64,000 bases of DNA from Pycnococcus provasolii (GCA_049487715.1 CP150588.1:186001-250000), one strand, 5' to 3'; shown: positions 1 to 9,430, counted from the first letter of the stretch. The notes: generated from the sequence alone by a model not told the origin. Made by a program: numbers and translations.

Positions 1-2
1 TT

Positions 3-653
3 GCCAAGCTCAACCTCGACTCTAATTCTGTTGGCAGCGGAGGCTTGACCGCGTTCGCGATAGTTGCCGAGTCAGGTGGGTTTCCCGCACTCATCAATCT
101 GCGACTTCATGACAATTCTATGTCAAACCGCAACGAGACCAACGCTGGTGTTTTCAGATTCTCACAAGCTGCAGAGCGCGGCGCATTTCCAAAGCTAGTC
201 AGGCTTGATTTGAGCAAGCTAAGAGCACATGCGTTTTGCGCCATCGTAAATGCCGCGGAGCGAGGTGCGTTTAAGGAAGTGCGCAAACTCTCACTCGACG
301 GTAGTGGCGTCAATGCAACCACCGTGTCCGTACTTGCAGAAGCAGCGCAAAGGGGCGCATTTCCACAGCTTTCTAAACTTGATATGTGCTACTGCGACAT
401 TGGCGATGTGGGCATTCGCGCTCTTGCACAGGCGGCGGAGCATGGCGCCTTCAAGAAACTTACCAGTCTGCAGCTTCAATGTAGCCGCGTCGGAAACGAA
501 GGCGCGCTCTCACTCATAGAGGCTATACGTCGCGGCGGATTCTCTCAGCTCAGAAGCCTCGACATCACTGCGAGGGACGAGGACGAGGACGAGTATTTCG
601 TCGATGACGAGATCTACGATACCTTGATGGAAAGTATGAGGCTGCATGTGTGA
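3..653 (+). CDS. Leucine-rich-repeat protein, 5' truncated by window edge
   Basis: The frame is open from base 3, so the N-terminus lies outside the window. The sequence is built of LRR units of the ribonuclease-inhibitor kind with a recurring core resembling AAERGAFPKLVRLDLS. This spacing differs from the 28-residue LRR genes at 4.8 kb and 62.4 kb, so it is a separate LRR subfamily. The C-terminus is acidic (EDEDEYFVDDE) and the stop is TGA at 651-653. No membrane segment or catalytic domain is visible. LRR arrays of this kind usually bind proteins; the partner cannot be told. The coding call is firm, the function unknown. Confidence 0.75.
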   Translation, partial: AKLNLDSNSVGSGGLTAFAIVAESGGFPALINLRLHDNSMSNRNETNAGVFRFSQAAERGAFPKLVRLDLSKLRAHAFCAIVNAAERGAFKEVRKLSLDGSGVNATTVSVLAEAAQRGAFPQLSKLDMCYCDIGDVGIRALAQAAEHGAFKKLTSLQLQCSRVGNEGALSLIEAIRRGGFSQLRSLDITARDEDEDEYFVDDEIYDTLMESMRLHV

Positions 654-1110
654 TTCACACATCCTATCACGCTGTCTCCCGCAACACAGCACGCGTCGCG
701 TCTGTCCTGATTTTCGCATGGACCTGCGCGTCACGTGACACGCATGCGCATGTGCGGTGACAACGACGTCACGTTGCACAGTTGCTATCCCGGCCGCGGA
801 TGCATGGTACGACTGTACTCTAATATAGTTGCGTGTCACACTGTCTCACGTCTCTCTGAGTCTTTTTGGCTACGAGTAAAAATACTCGTGCAGAGTTATA
901 CATACAACCTCGTTGAACGTGTTGTCGTCAACAACTTAACAACTTGTCCAACATGTTCAGGCGTTGGCGCAACGGCGATCGCGTTCTGTTGTGTCACCAG
1001 GTGACCAACCTGATTTGCTTCGGGTTCTCGGCTCGGCTGATTCGACCTTGGGGGTGGGGTCCCCGGAACCGGCAATTCGTGGGGGTACACACACTCCGCA
1101 GAAGTCTTCA
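654..1110. other. Intergenic, 5' region of aspartokinase gene
   Basis: This stretch of about 460 bp holds no convincing gene. The aspartokinase reading frame is open back to 964 but only through a TTG; the first in-frame ATG is at 1111. A short perfect inverted repeat (GTCACCAGGTGAC) lies near 1000. No clear TATA box is seen. Confidence 0.5.
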
Positions 1111-2934
1111 ATGGCGGCGGTTCGCATGTCAACGCGCGATACACCACGTGTATGTACATCTGGTCGTCGTCATGTTCATTATGCTCGTCAACTTGGCTCT
1201 AGGAGGCTCTTAGCATCTCCGCGTGTGCATCTCGGCGACGTCTCAAGTTTGTGTTTCCCTTCGTCGTCATTGTCGTTATCGTCGTCGTCGTCATCACCAT
1301 CGTCGTTATCATCGTCATCACCATCGTTATCACCGTCGTCATCATCGCGTCGGTGGCGATCTTGTGTGCGTGCTTCGTCAGTACCTTCATCAAGTCAGTC
1401 TTCAGAATCAGAATCTGCGCCTTTGTCTTTGCCGGCTTTGGAACTGCCAGGTGCCTCTTTGGACGAAATCTCAGTCGTGTACAAGTTCGGAGGATCGTCC
1501 GTCGCGAACTTTGAACGCGTCGTGGAAGTCACAGATATCATATGCGCATTCAAAGAGAACGCACCCGCCGTCGTCGTCTCAGCCATGGGAAAGACGACCA
1601 ACAACCTGCTGGCGGCGGGCGAACTCGCGGAGGCGATGTGCAAAAATAAAGCACGAGGAAGCGTCACCACGGACGACATCGAAGAACTTGAGCCCGTCGC
1701 AACCATCAGGAAACTGCACGAGGAGACGTGCCACAAGCTCGGACTCGACGACGATGTCGCGAAGGATGTTGACTCACTGCTTCGTGACCTCGTGGGACTG
1801 CTCGTCGGCGTCGCTCTCTTAGGGGAGTGCAGCGTGCGAGCGCGCGACTCGCTCGTCAGCTACGGAGAACGCATGTCGAGCCGAATCGTCGCGGGTGCTC
1901 TCGAGGCGAGGGGCGTACCCGCTGTCGCGCTCGACGCCTTCCGCATCGGCGTCGCCACAAATGACGAGTTTGGAAACGCCGTCGTGATGTACGAGGAGAC
2001 GTACGAGGCTCTCGGCAACGCACTCGCACGGCGCGGAGGACGAAAGCAAGTTCCCATCATCACCGGATTCCTTGGCAAGGGACAAACGACGGGCGCAATC
2101 ACCACGCTCGGGCGAGGAGGCAGCGATCTGTCGGCAACGCTCATCGGAGCCGCGCTGCGGCTGCCGGAGGTGCAAGTGTGGAAGGACGTCGACGGCATTC
2201 TCAGCTGCGACCCGCGCATTCTCGACGACGCGTCGCTCGCGTGCCCCGTCTCGATGCTCACGTACGACGAGGCGACAGAGTTGTCCTTCTACGGAGCTAC
2301 CGTCCTCCACCCGGCGTCCATGCGTCCGGCGCTTGACATGGCAGATAAGTGTGCGAGAGGCGAGAAGGACTGCAGGCCGATGAACGTGCGCGTGAAGAAC
2401 AGCTACAATCGGGATGCGGAAGGCACGCTAATCACAAATACGCGTGACCTCACGGACACACTGCTGACGTCAATCGTCGTGAAGCGAGGCGTCACCGTGC
2501 TTGACATCCTCAGCACGCGTATGGTTGGTTCGTACGGCTTTCTTTCCAAGGCGTTTGACATCTTTAAGCAACAGGAGATCTCCGTCGACATGGTCGCGAC
2601 ATCAGAGTGCGCGCTTTCCGTCACGCTCGACCCGGCGGGTATTTGGAGTCGCGACCTATTCGACGAGGAGCTGGAGAATCTTCGCCTAGCTTTGATCGAC
2701 GAAGGGTTCCGCCGCGTCGACGTGTCGAAGGATCGCGCGATTATTAGTCTGGTGTGCAATGCTGGCCGATCGTCCGAGCTTCTTGCACGCGTTGGGCGAG
2801 TTTTGAGCGACGAGGGCATTCGCATCATCATGAGCAGCCAGGGTGCGTCGGCGAGCAACATTTCCTTCGTGGTGGTTGAGGAGCAGGCGACAGAGGCGGC
2901 GCGCGTGCTGCACAACGAGTTCTTTGAGAAGTGA
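1111..2934 (+). CDS. AK: Aspartate kinase, monofunctional, plastid-targeted
   Basis: Phosphorylates L-aspartate to 4-aspartyl phosphate (EC 2.7.2.4), the first step to lysine, threonine, methionine and isoleucine. From ATG 1111 the product is 607 residues. Residues 1 to about 110 are rich in Ser and Arg with few acids, like a chloroplast transit peptide. The kinase domain begins with KFGGSS (K125) and contains the conserved TLGRGGSDLSA near residue 331. Two ACT domains follow, about 455-520 and 542-605, the feedback-sensing module typical of lysine-sensitive plant and bacterial enzymes. There is no homoserine dehydrogenase fusion. The TTG at 964 is a less likely start than ATG 1111. The gene is convergent with its downstream neighbour, 55 bp apart. 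Family assignment is firm; lysine sensitivity is inferred. Confidence 0.95.
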   Translation: MAAVRMSTRDTPRVCTSGRRHVHYARQLGSRRLLASPRVHLGDVSSLCFPSSSLSLSSSSSSPSSLSSSSPSLSPSSSSRRWRSCVRASSVPSSSQSSESESAPLSLPALELPGASLDEISVVYKFGGSSVANFERVVEVTDIICAFKENAPAVVVSAMGKTTNNLLAAGELAEAMCKNKARGSVTTDDIEELEPVATIRKLHEETCHKLGLDDDVAKDVDSLLRDLVGLLVGVALLGECSVRARDSLVSYGERMSSRIVAGALEARGVPAVALDAFRIGVATNDEFGNAVVMYEETYEALGNALARRGGRKQVPIITGFLGKGQTTGAITTLGRGGSDLSATLIGAALRLPEVQVWKDVDGILSCDPRILDDASLACPVSMLTYDEATELSFYGATVLHPASMRPALDMADKCARGEKDCRPMNVRVKNSYNRDAEGTLITNTRDLTDTLLTSIVVKRGVTVLDILSTRMVGSYGFLSKAFDIFKQQEISVDMVATSECALSVTLDPAGIWSRDLFDEELENLRLALIDEGFRRVDVSKDRAIISLVCNAGRSSELLARVGRVLSDEGIRIIMSSQGASASNISFVVVEEQATEAARVLHNEFFEK

Positions 2935-2989
2935 CGTTGAGTGTCACTTTTGTTCTGTTCTTTTTGTTCTTTGTCTACAACCTTTTGTT

Positions 2990-3691
2990 TTAGAATGTGA
3001 TCTGCTTCGTGATGGTGTCCGGGTCCATGTCCCACTTTTCGTCGTGCCTCGCAATCAAGTTGAACGTTGGGTGCAAAGTCAGCGTGACACTTCCTGTGAA
3101 CACGGGGCTGTGAGGCGTTCCCGGCAGGCGGAAGTAGTCTTGCTGCCTCCACTTTGTGATTTCGATCGTTCGTGTTTTCGGGTCGAAGACGACGTCGCCT
3201 GTGAGTTCCGCGAAGCTCTTGTTGGCGACAAACAACAGAGACGTTCCTCGTTGCCACTTCTTCAAGCCGGGTCCAAAGTCGTCTCTCGCATCCGTGAAGT
3301 AGCAGTCGTCGAGATAAACGTTCGACGAAACGTTTCCGTTCACGAGATATTGCCTCTCCGCGAGGTCAGCACGTATGATTGAGACGAGTTCATCCGTAGA
3401 CACTTCAAGTTTACCCGCAGGGAAGGACGGTTCTGCTGAAGCTTTCTTGGCAACTCCAAGCATTCCCAATGACGACATCAGAAGAGGCGCCGATGTCACG
3501 ATCGATCGACGCGGTAATAATGACCGATCCGCCGATGAAGACGAGGACGAACAACACATCACACGAGTGTGTGAGTGAGCACGAGCAGAAGCACGCTGAG
3601 GAGAAGAAACATAAGCACGACACCGAGAGATCTGGGTGCGAGAGATCTGGGTGCGAGACATCTGCGAGCGCTGCGACACGAAGTTCATCAT
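2990..3691 (-). CDS. Thylakoid-lumen-type protein, NTF2-like/DUF2358-like
   Basis: The preferred start is the first of two adjacent ATGs at 3686-3691, giving 233 residues; the frame is open further upstream but only over low-quality sequence. The first about 80 residues are Arg/Ser rich (stroma-targeting type) and contain two direct repeats around RTQISRTQIS. They are followed by a twin Arg (PRRSI), a hydrophobic run (LLMSSLGMLGVA) and an AxA-like cleavage site before EPSFPAG. This is a bipartite lumen signal of the Tat kind. The mature part of about 140 residues resembles the NTF2-fold DUF2358 proteins of plastids (for example NVYLDDCYFTD and an IEITKW strand). Its biochemical role is unknown. 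Targeting call fairly sure, family call tentative. Confidence 0.65.
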   Translation of the reverse strand: MMNFVSQRSQMSRTQISRTQISRCRAYVSSPQRASARAHSHTRVMCCSSSSSSADRSLLPRRSIVTSAPLLMSSLGMLGVAKKASAEPSFPAGKLEVSTDELVSIIRADLAERQYLVNGNVSSNVYLDDCYFTDARDDFGPGLKKWQRGTSLLFVANKSFAELTGDVVFDPKTRTIEITKWRQQDYFRLPGTPHSPVFTGSVTLTLHPTFNLIARHDEKWDMDPDTITKQITF

Positions 3692-3899
3692 GGTGACGGA
3701 CGGCATCAATGCCCAAATGGAGGGGACTCGGAACGGGACGGAAATGGGGAGTGGAAACCAACGAAATCCGTCTACGTTTCTCGTCCTGGGAGGGATCCCC
3801 AACTTCCACCCCTGGAGGTTTTTAGGTGGAGGGGCTCCGCCTCCGAGTGGCCCCAGCGCCTGTGTCACTGAGCCTGCTTCGTCCTCCTAGGCTCGTATT

Positions 3900-4060
3900 C
3901 ATTCGAAGCACGCGTGCATTCTGCACTCTGCATTCTGCATTCTGCATTCTGCATTCTGCATTCTGCACTCTGCATTCTGCACTCTGCATTCTGCACTCTG
4001 CACTCTGCACTCTGCACTCTGCATTCTGCACTCTGCACTCTGCAATCTGCATTCTGCATC
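3900..4060. repeat. 7-bp satellite (TTCTGCA/CTCTGCA)n
   Basis: About twenty head-to-tail copies of a 7-bp unit, alternating TTCTGCA and CTCTGCA. Because 7 is not a multiple of 3, three units make a 21-bp super-period that leaves all frames open, so the long ORFs here on both strands are artefacts. Confidence 0.9.
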
Positions 4061-4512
4061 GCTTCGCATCATCATTGGTGGCGCCTCATCGCTTCGCATC
4101 ATCGCTTCGCGTCAACGCTTCGCTTCGCATCATCGCTTCGCGTCAACGCTTCGCATCATCGCTTCGCATCATCGCTTCGCATCATCGCTTCGCGTCAACG
4201 CTTCGCGTCAACGCTTCGCCTAATCGCTTCGCCTCATCGCTTCGCATCATCGCTTCGCATCATCGCATCGCATCATCGCTTCGCCTCATCGCATCGCCTC
4301 ATCGCTTCGCATCATCGCTTCGCATCATCGCTTCGCCTCATCATTGGTGGCGCCTCATCGCTTCGCATCATCGCTTCGCATCATCGCTTCGCATCATCGC
4401 ATCGCATCATCGCTTCGCATATTCGCTTCGCATCATCGCTTCACAGCGTCGCTTCGTAACGCCTCATCGCTTCGCCTCAACGCTTCGTGTCAACGCTTCG
4501 CTTCGCAAGTAC
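4061..4512. repeat. 13-bp satellite (CGCTTCGCATCAT)n
   Basis: Roughly thirty copies of CGCTTCGCATCAT and variants (ending GTCAA or CTCAT) directly abut the 7-bp array. A longer block containing ATTGGTGGCGCCTCATCG occurs twice, near 4073 and 4344, showing higher-order duplication. The array lies just upstream of the LRR gene. The 232-residue frame spanning it (3826-4524) is read as non-coding. Confidence 0.9.
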
Positions 4513-4591
4513 GCACGTGAGTGAGTGAGTGAGTGGTTACATTCATTGCCACACCTACGTCTGAGCCCGAACGAACGAACAATCATAGCCT

Positions 4592-4717
4592 ATGGTGGTG
4601 ACTGACATTGATGACCTTGGGGAGCACGCACCAGACACCATTGAAGGCGTTGTTTTGACGACATTATTGGACCGTGCACTACCCAGTCGCTTCTCGGAGA
4701 GAGTCGCAATGGGATGA
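4592..4717 (+). other. Possible displaced N-terminus of the LRR gene
   Basis: An ATG at 4592 opens 41 codons with coding-like composition (MVVTDIDDLGEHAPDT...) ending at TGA 4715-4717 inside ATGGGATGACC. Continuing in the adjacent frame gives WDDQAGTHVELLHVYS and then the LRR array. A one-base frame error or a small intron would join them into one protein with a leader vaguely like an F-box. This is inference only. Confidence 0.35.
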
Positions 4718-4772
4718 CCAAGCAGGAACGCATGTCGAATTGCTCCACGTATATAGCCTACGCCCGGGTGAA

Positions 4773-6347
4773 ATGCTCGCGCTCGCGGAGGCCCTCAAGA
4801 GCGACACGTGCACATTGCACACGCTGGACCTTGGCGGTAGTGGAGTGGGTGATGAGGGCGCACGCGCGCTCGCGGAGGCCCTCAAGAGCGACACGTGCAC
4901 ACTGCACACGTTGACCCTTGCCGTTAACGAAATTGGTGATGACGGCGCACGCGCGCTCGCGGAGGCTCTCAAGAGCGACACGTGCACCTTGGACGAGCTG
5001 GGCCTTGTTTGGAACCTAATGGGTGATGACGGCGCACGCGCGCTCGCGGAGGCTCTCAAGAGCGACACGTGCACATTACACACGCTGAACCTTTCCAGCA
5101 ACGACGTGGGTGAGGACGGCGCACGCGCGCTCGCGGAGGCTCTCAAGAGCGACACCTGCACATTACACACGTTGACCATTGACGTTAACGAAATTGGTGC
5201 TGACGTCGCACGCGCGCTCGCGGAGGCTCTCAAGAGCGACACGTGCACCTTGGACGAGCTGGGCCTTTCCGGCAACATAATGGGTGATGACGTCGAACGC
5301 GCGCTCGCGGAGGCCCTCAAGAGCGACACGTGCACACTGCACACGTTGACCCTTGCCGTTAACGAAATTGGTGCTGACGGCGCACGCGCGCTCGCGGAGG
5401 CTCTCAAGAGCGACACGTGCACATTACACACGCTGGAACTTTACAACAACGGAGTGGGTGCTGACGGCGCACGCGCGCTCGCGGAGGCTCTCAAGAGCGA
5501 CACGTGCACATTGCACACGCTGGAACTTGTCGAAAACGGAGTGGGTGCTGACGGCGCACGCGCCTTCGCGGAGGCTCTCAAGAGCGACACGTGCACATTG
5601 CACGAGTTGCACCTTGAAAAAAACGGAGTTGGTGCTGACGGCGCACGCGCGCTCGCGGAGGCCCTCAAGAGCGACACGTGCACCTTGGACGAGTTGGACC
5701 TTGAAGACAACGAAGTGGGTGCTGACGGCGCACGCGCGCTCGCGGAGGCCCTCAAGAGCGACACGTGCACCTTGGACGAGTTGCACCTTGAAGACAACGG
5801 AGTGGGTGCTGAGGGCGCACGCGCGCTCGCCGAGGCTCTCAAGAGCGACACATGCACCTTGCACGAGTTGTACCTTGAAAAAAACGGAGTTGGTGCTGAC
5901 GGCGCACGCGCGCTCGCGGAGGCCCTCAAGAGCGACACGTGCACCTTGGACGAGTTGGACCTTTCCAGCAACGACGTGGGTGAGGACGGCGCACGCGCGC
6001 TCGCGGAGGCCCTCAAGAGCGACACGTGCACATTGCACACGCTGTACCTTGAAGACAACGAAGTGGGTGCTGACGGCGCACGCGCGCTCGCGGAGGCCCT
6101 CCAGTGCGACACGTGCACCTTGCACACGCTCGAACTTGACGACAACGGAGTGGGTGCTGATGGAGAACGAGCTATTGACGAAGCACAAGCTCTTTGCCGT
6201 ACACGTCGTCGCTGCCGTCATCATGGTTTGTTGCGCGCCATCGCGAGGCTCGCCATCCTGCGTAAGCGTGCCTGTGAAGCTGTGTTCCACCCCAAGCGTC
6301 TGCGTCGTGAGGGCGTATTCGACGCGTGGGCGCACGACTCGGGGTAA
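4773..6347 (+). CDS. LRR (ribonuclease-inhibitor type) protein, 16 repeats
   Basis: From the first in-frame ATG (4773) the product is 524 residues: sixteen 28-residue LRRs followed by a basic tail of about 65 residues. Each unit reads ALAEALKSDTCTLHTLxL-xxNxVGxDGAR, the NLRC/RNase-inhibitor class of alpha/beta LRR. The KSDTCTL block is almost invariant even at DNA level (84-bp period), which points to recent expansion or gene conversion; variable residues fall on the LxLxxN strand. The tail (DEAQALCRTRRRC to VFDAWAHDSG) is shared with the gene at 62413-64000. No catalytic domain is seen; protein binding is likely. The coding frame continues upstream to 4659 without an ATG, and another frame (ATG 4592) may hold the true N-terminus after a frame break. 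Confidence 0.85.
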   Translation: MLALAEALKSDTCTLHTLDLGGSGVGDEGARALAEALKSDTCTLHTLTLAVNEIGDDGARALAEALKSDTCTLDELGLVWNLMGDDGARALAEALKSDTCTLHTLNLSSNDVGEDGARALAEALKSDTCTLHTLTIDVNEIGADVARALAEALKSDTCTLDELGLSGNIMGDDVERALAEALKSDTCTLHTLTLAVNEIGADGARALAEALKSDTCTLHTLELYNNGVGADGARALAEALKSDTCTLHTLELVENGVGADGARAFAEALKSDTCTLHELHLEKNGVGADGARALAEALKSDTCTLDELDLEDNEVGADGARALAEALKSDTCTLDELHLEDNGVGAEGARALAEALKSDTCTLHELYLEKNGVGADGARALAEALKSDTCTLDELDLSSNDVGEDGARALAEALKSDTCTLHTLYLEDNEVGADGARALAEALQCDTCTLHTLELDDNGVGADGERAIDEAQALCRTRRRCRHHGLLRAIARLAILRKRACEAVFHPKRLRREGVFDAWAHDSG

Positions 6348-6495
6348 GTTGGCGTACAAAATCTCGATAATCGCGTGCAGTCGTACGGGGTCCAGTGACG
6401 CCGGTCGGCGTGGTGTTGCGGGTGGTGTATTCATGTAAAAGAGAAGATGGAAAAAGCAATATTTTTTTTCTTGACAAATCAAAATCGTGTTGTTT

Positions 6496-8700
6496 TCAAA
6501 TGACAGCCGTCGGAGGAACGCGAAGCTCCTCGTTGATGCGACTCGCCAAGTACTGGTTCAAAAGTAAACGAAGCTCCTCGTTCTGACGCTGGAGACTGCG
6601 GAGCTCGTCGAGCGTGTCGCTGCGTCTCTGAAGGGTAGACATGTAAGCCGCAATGCTCTTCTCCAGAGCCTTCCACACGCGGAAGCCCATCGGCGAAATG
6701 ACGTCAACCGCCGTGTGCCAGTAAGCGCGCTCGCGCTCCTCCGCGCGCTTGTGGCCACCGCCGGAAGCACCGCCCTGCGACGACGACGGCTGGGCATCTG
6801 CGCCGCCGTCCGCGCCGCCATCCGCTGCCACGACGCCGCCCGAACCCTGAGGTCCCGTGTCGCCTTCGCCCGCACCACGGCTCGCCTCGGCGAATGCCAT
6901 CAAGCGCGCAACCACCTCGTCGGGCGAGCAGAGGGTCAGGCACCCCGTCGTCTCGATGGCTGAGCACAGCTCGGACACGTCCATCTGACGGCCGAGAAGC
7001 TTGTGCGCCGCAGGCGAGTCAGTCAGGCACGTGGCTAAGGCGCAGAACCGACGTGCGCTGTTCACGTTCAGCGCCCGCAGCACCGCGTCACTCTTGATCT
7101 CGTTCTGTGAAGCCTTGAGCATCGCACTTGCAACCGCATCCTCGTCGTTGAGGCGTGCGAGCTCACGAAGAGCTGCAGCATCCGCGAGGAAGCCCGCCTC
7201 CTCCGCGACGAGCGCAATCATCGGCGCGAACGCCTGGTGTGCGCGAAGGGTGCTGAGCTGCTCGTCCACCGCCTCCGCGGCAGCCACCTCCTTCTCCGCC
7301 GCCTCCGACTCCGCAAGCTGCGTGACCGAGTCACCGGCGCTCGCAAACACTTCGCCCGTCGGCGGTTGCCATATCCAGCCCAGAAGCTGGTCGTGGATCG
7401 CCTTGTCCGCCTGAAGCACCTTGCGCACGAGCGACGCGACGCGATCAGCGTTCATCGTGCGCACGGATCCTCGGCGCGCGGAGTCAGCCTTCGCGAAGTG
7501 GCGGTACTTGCGCTGCAGGTCCTTGAACTGCTCGGTAACGCGTCGATATTCCTCCGTGAGCCTCATGTTGTCGTCCTGGTACTTCTTGTCGAGCTCCGCG
7601 TACCTGCTCTTCAGGTTGGAGAGAACGTCGCGGTGTCGCGCGATTTTGCGCTTCTGCTGTTGCTGCGTGAGTTCGTTCTCCTTGTCACGCTCCTGCAGCA
7701 CGCGGTGGTTGTACTCGAGCTTCTCCGTGTTGAGCTGGTACGTCGCGCGCATCGCCTCGAGGTGCTGCTCGAGGTTCTGAATGTCCGTTTCGAGTCGTAT
7801 TTTGAGCACGTTGTACTCCTCTGCATCCGCGAGTCGCAGTTCCTCGAGCTGCAGGTGGAACTGCTCGGCACGTTCCTGCGTGGTTTCCATGAACTGCTGC
7901 TCTCGCACGCGCCTCCTCTCGAAGAGTGCCGCGAGTTCCGCGCGGTTCTCCGCGAGCAGTTCGCCTCTCTCCTGCTTGAACGACACCTCGATGTCGACCA
8001 TTTCCGCGCCGTACGCGTTTGACATTTCGCGGAACTGTTCTCCCATGAGCTGCAGGAGTTCGTCGACTTCCTCTGCTTGCTTGCGCAGGCTTCTGACGTA
8101 GTCGTCGTCCTTGAGCTTGAGTTCCGCCTTGAACTCGCCGACGAGTTTATCCTTCGAGGCGATGATACGGTCGCACGCGGCTTTCTGCTTGACGATTTCC
8201 GCGTGCAGGTCTTGCGGCACTTGCACGCTGAATAGGTCCGCCCACCTCATGGCAACGGCGGCGTTGTGTCTTGCACTTGCTTCGGCTTCCGTGAGCATCT
8301 TCGCCCTCAGTTCCTGTCGCCTCGTTTCTTCGAGAGTTCGTCGTTCGGACTCACGCGTGTCCGCTGCGACACGCACACCTGTGATCCGTTCGTCACCGAG
8401 CGCCTTCGTTTTGTTGAGCCGTTTTCGACTCGACATGATTTGCGACTTTCCGAGTCCCACAACAACAGACTCCTCTTCCGCGTCCAGTAGCGTACCCCCT
8501 TCGCCTGCGCGTCGAACTGCGAGCCGTTCCGCGATACGTTTTCGTCGCGCCAGGATACGTTCTTCACGGTCACCCCCTATGAGGAGTTGGCCTAAATCAC
8601 CACCACCACCACTTAAGCCACCACTAACACCACCACCAACACCACCACCACCACCACCAGACATGGCAGACTGCGGTGGATTCATGATTCCCGCGGACAT
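6496..8700 (-). CDS. DRC1: Dynein regulatory complex subunit 1 (DRC1/NYD-SP28)
   Basis: A 734-residue protein, close to the usual DRC1 length, with a Gly-rich N-terminus followed by long heptad-type coiled coil (about residues 100-440; for example ERRTLEETRRQELRAKM and HRVLQERDKENELTQ). It ends with a conserved C-terminal segment (TLQRRSDTLDELRSLQRQNE). DRC1 is part of the nexin-dynein regulatory complex that links axonemal doublets and controls ciliary beating, so the organism makes motile flagella at some stage. ATG 8700 is chosen because the frame upstream (to 8901) is only minisatellite sequence. Sure of the coiled-coil gene, fairly sure of the DRC1 identity. Confidence 0.8.
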   Translation of the reverse strand: MSAGIMNPPQSAMSGGGGGGVGGGVSGGLSGGGGDLGQLLIGGDREERILARRKRIAERLAVRRAGEGGTLLDAEEESVVVGLGKSQIMSSRKRLNKTKALGDERITGVRVAADTRESERRTLEETRRQELRAKMLTEAEASARHNAAVAMRWADLFSVQVPQDLHAEIVKQKAACDRIIASKDKLVGEFKAELKLKDDDYVRSLRKQAEEVDELLQLMGEQFREMSNAYGAEMVDIEVSFKQERGELLAENRAELAALFERRRVREQQFMETTQERAEQFHLQLEELRLADAEEYNVLKIRLETDIQNLEQHLEAMRATYQLNTEKLEYNHRVLQERDKENELTQQQQKRKIARHRDVLSNLKSRYAELDKKYQDDNMRLTEEYRRVTEQFKDLQRKYRHFAKADSARRGSVRTMNADRVASLVRKVLQADKAIHDQLLGWIWQPPTGEVFASAGDSVTQLAESEAAEKEVAAAEAVDEQLSTLRAHQAFAPMIALVAEEAGFLADAAALRELARLNDEDAVASAMLKASQNEIKSDAVLRALNVNSARRFCALATCLTDSPAAHKLLGRQMDVSELCSAIETTGCLTLCSPDEVVARLMAFAEASRGAGEGDTGPQGSGGVVAADGGADGGADAQPSSSQGGASGGGHKRAEERERAYWHTAVDVISPMGFRVWKALEKSIAAYMSTLQRRSDTLDELRSLQRQNEELRLLLNQYLASRINEELRVPPTAVI

Positions 8701-8734
8701 GACTTTCGAGGTGTTCCTTCGACAAATGAACGCG

Positions 8735-9030
8735 CTGCCGCTGAGCGACTTCTCAATGAAGAGGCTGCCGCTGAGCGACTTCTGCGCAAGAGGCTGCCGC
8801 TGAGCGACTTCTGCGCAAGAGGCCGCTGAGCGACTTCTCAATGAAGAGGCCGCTGAGCGACTTCTCAATGAAGAGGCTGCCGCTGAGCGACTTCTGCGCA
8901 AGAGGCTGCCGCTGAGCGACTTCTGCGCAAGAGGCCGCTGAGCGACTTCTCAATGAAGAGGCCGCTGAGCGACTTCTCAATGAAGAGGCTGCCGCTGAGC
9001 GACGACTTCGCAATGCTGAGCGACTCCTGA
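8735..9030. repeat. 27-30 bp minisatellite upstream of DRC1
   Basis: About ten tandem copies built on CGCTGAGCGACTTCT followed either by CAATGAAGAGGC or GCGCAAGAGGCTGC. It lies in the 5' flank of DRC1 and keeps its frame open artificially. Unit types alternate in blocks, a sign of unequal exchange. Confidence 0.85.
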
Positions 9031-9084
9031 GCGACTTCGCCGGAGCCTCCTGGGAGCGAGCTAGCGTGAGCTCGCGGCCGGCCG

Positions 9085-9430
9085 GTTAACCAGTGGGAGC
9101 TCTTTGGGTGAGCGATTAGGTCGGCCGGTTGGAGCTCTTTGGTCGAGCGATTAGGTCCAGAAGGGCCTTGGGCGAGCGATTAGGTCGGTGTGGCCACACT
9201 GTGGGGAGGAGCTCTTTGGGTGAGCGATTAGGTCGGTGTGGCCACACTGTGGGGAAGAGCTCTTTGGGTGAGCGATTAGGTCGGTGTGGCCACACTGTGG
9301 GGAGGAGCTCTTTGGGTGAGCGATTAGGTCGGTGTGGCCACACTGTGGGGGAGAGCTCTTTGGGTGAGCGATTAGGTCGGTGTGAAAAGCCGTGTGGGGA
9401 AGAGGTTTGGTAGGTGAGGGATTAGGTCGG
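9085..9430. repeat. 48-bp minisatellite
   Basis: Four almost identical 48-bp units (anchor AGCTCTTT at 9210, 9258, 9306, 9354) plus degenerate copies on each side. Each unit contains GAGCTCTTTGGGTGAGCGAT and GTGTGGCCACACTGTGGGG, the latter with the palindrome TGTGGCCACA. Since 48 is divisible by 3, ORFs run through on both strands; none is judged real. Confidence 0.9.

Noticed and set aside
3826-4524. 232-codon plus-strand ORF and several minus-strand ORFs
   Set aside because: They run through 7-bp and 13-bp satellites whose period keeps all frames open; translations are pure repeat on both strands.
4679-6482. Long antisense ORFs opposite the LRR gene
   Set aside because: They mirror the 84-bp repeat; the sense strand encodes a clear LRR with a conserved tail.
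8701-8901. N-terminal extension of DRC1
   Set aside because: It is only minisatellite sequence; ATG 8700 gives the normal family length.
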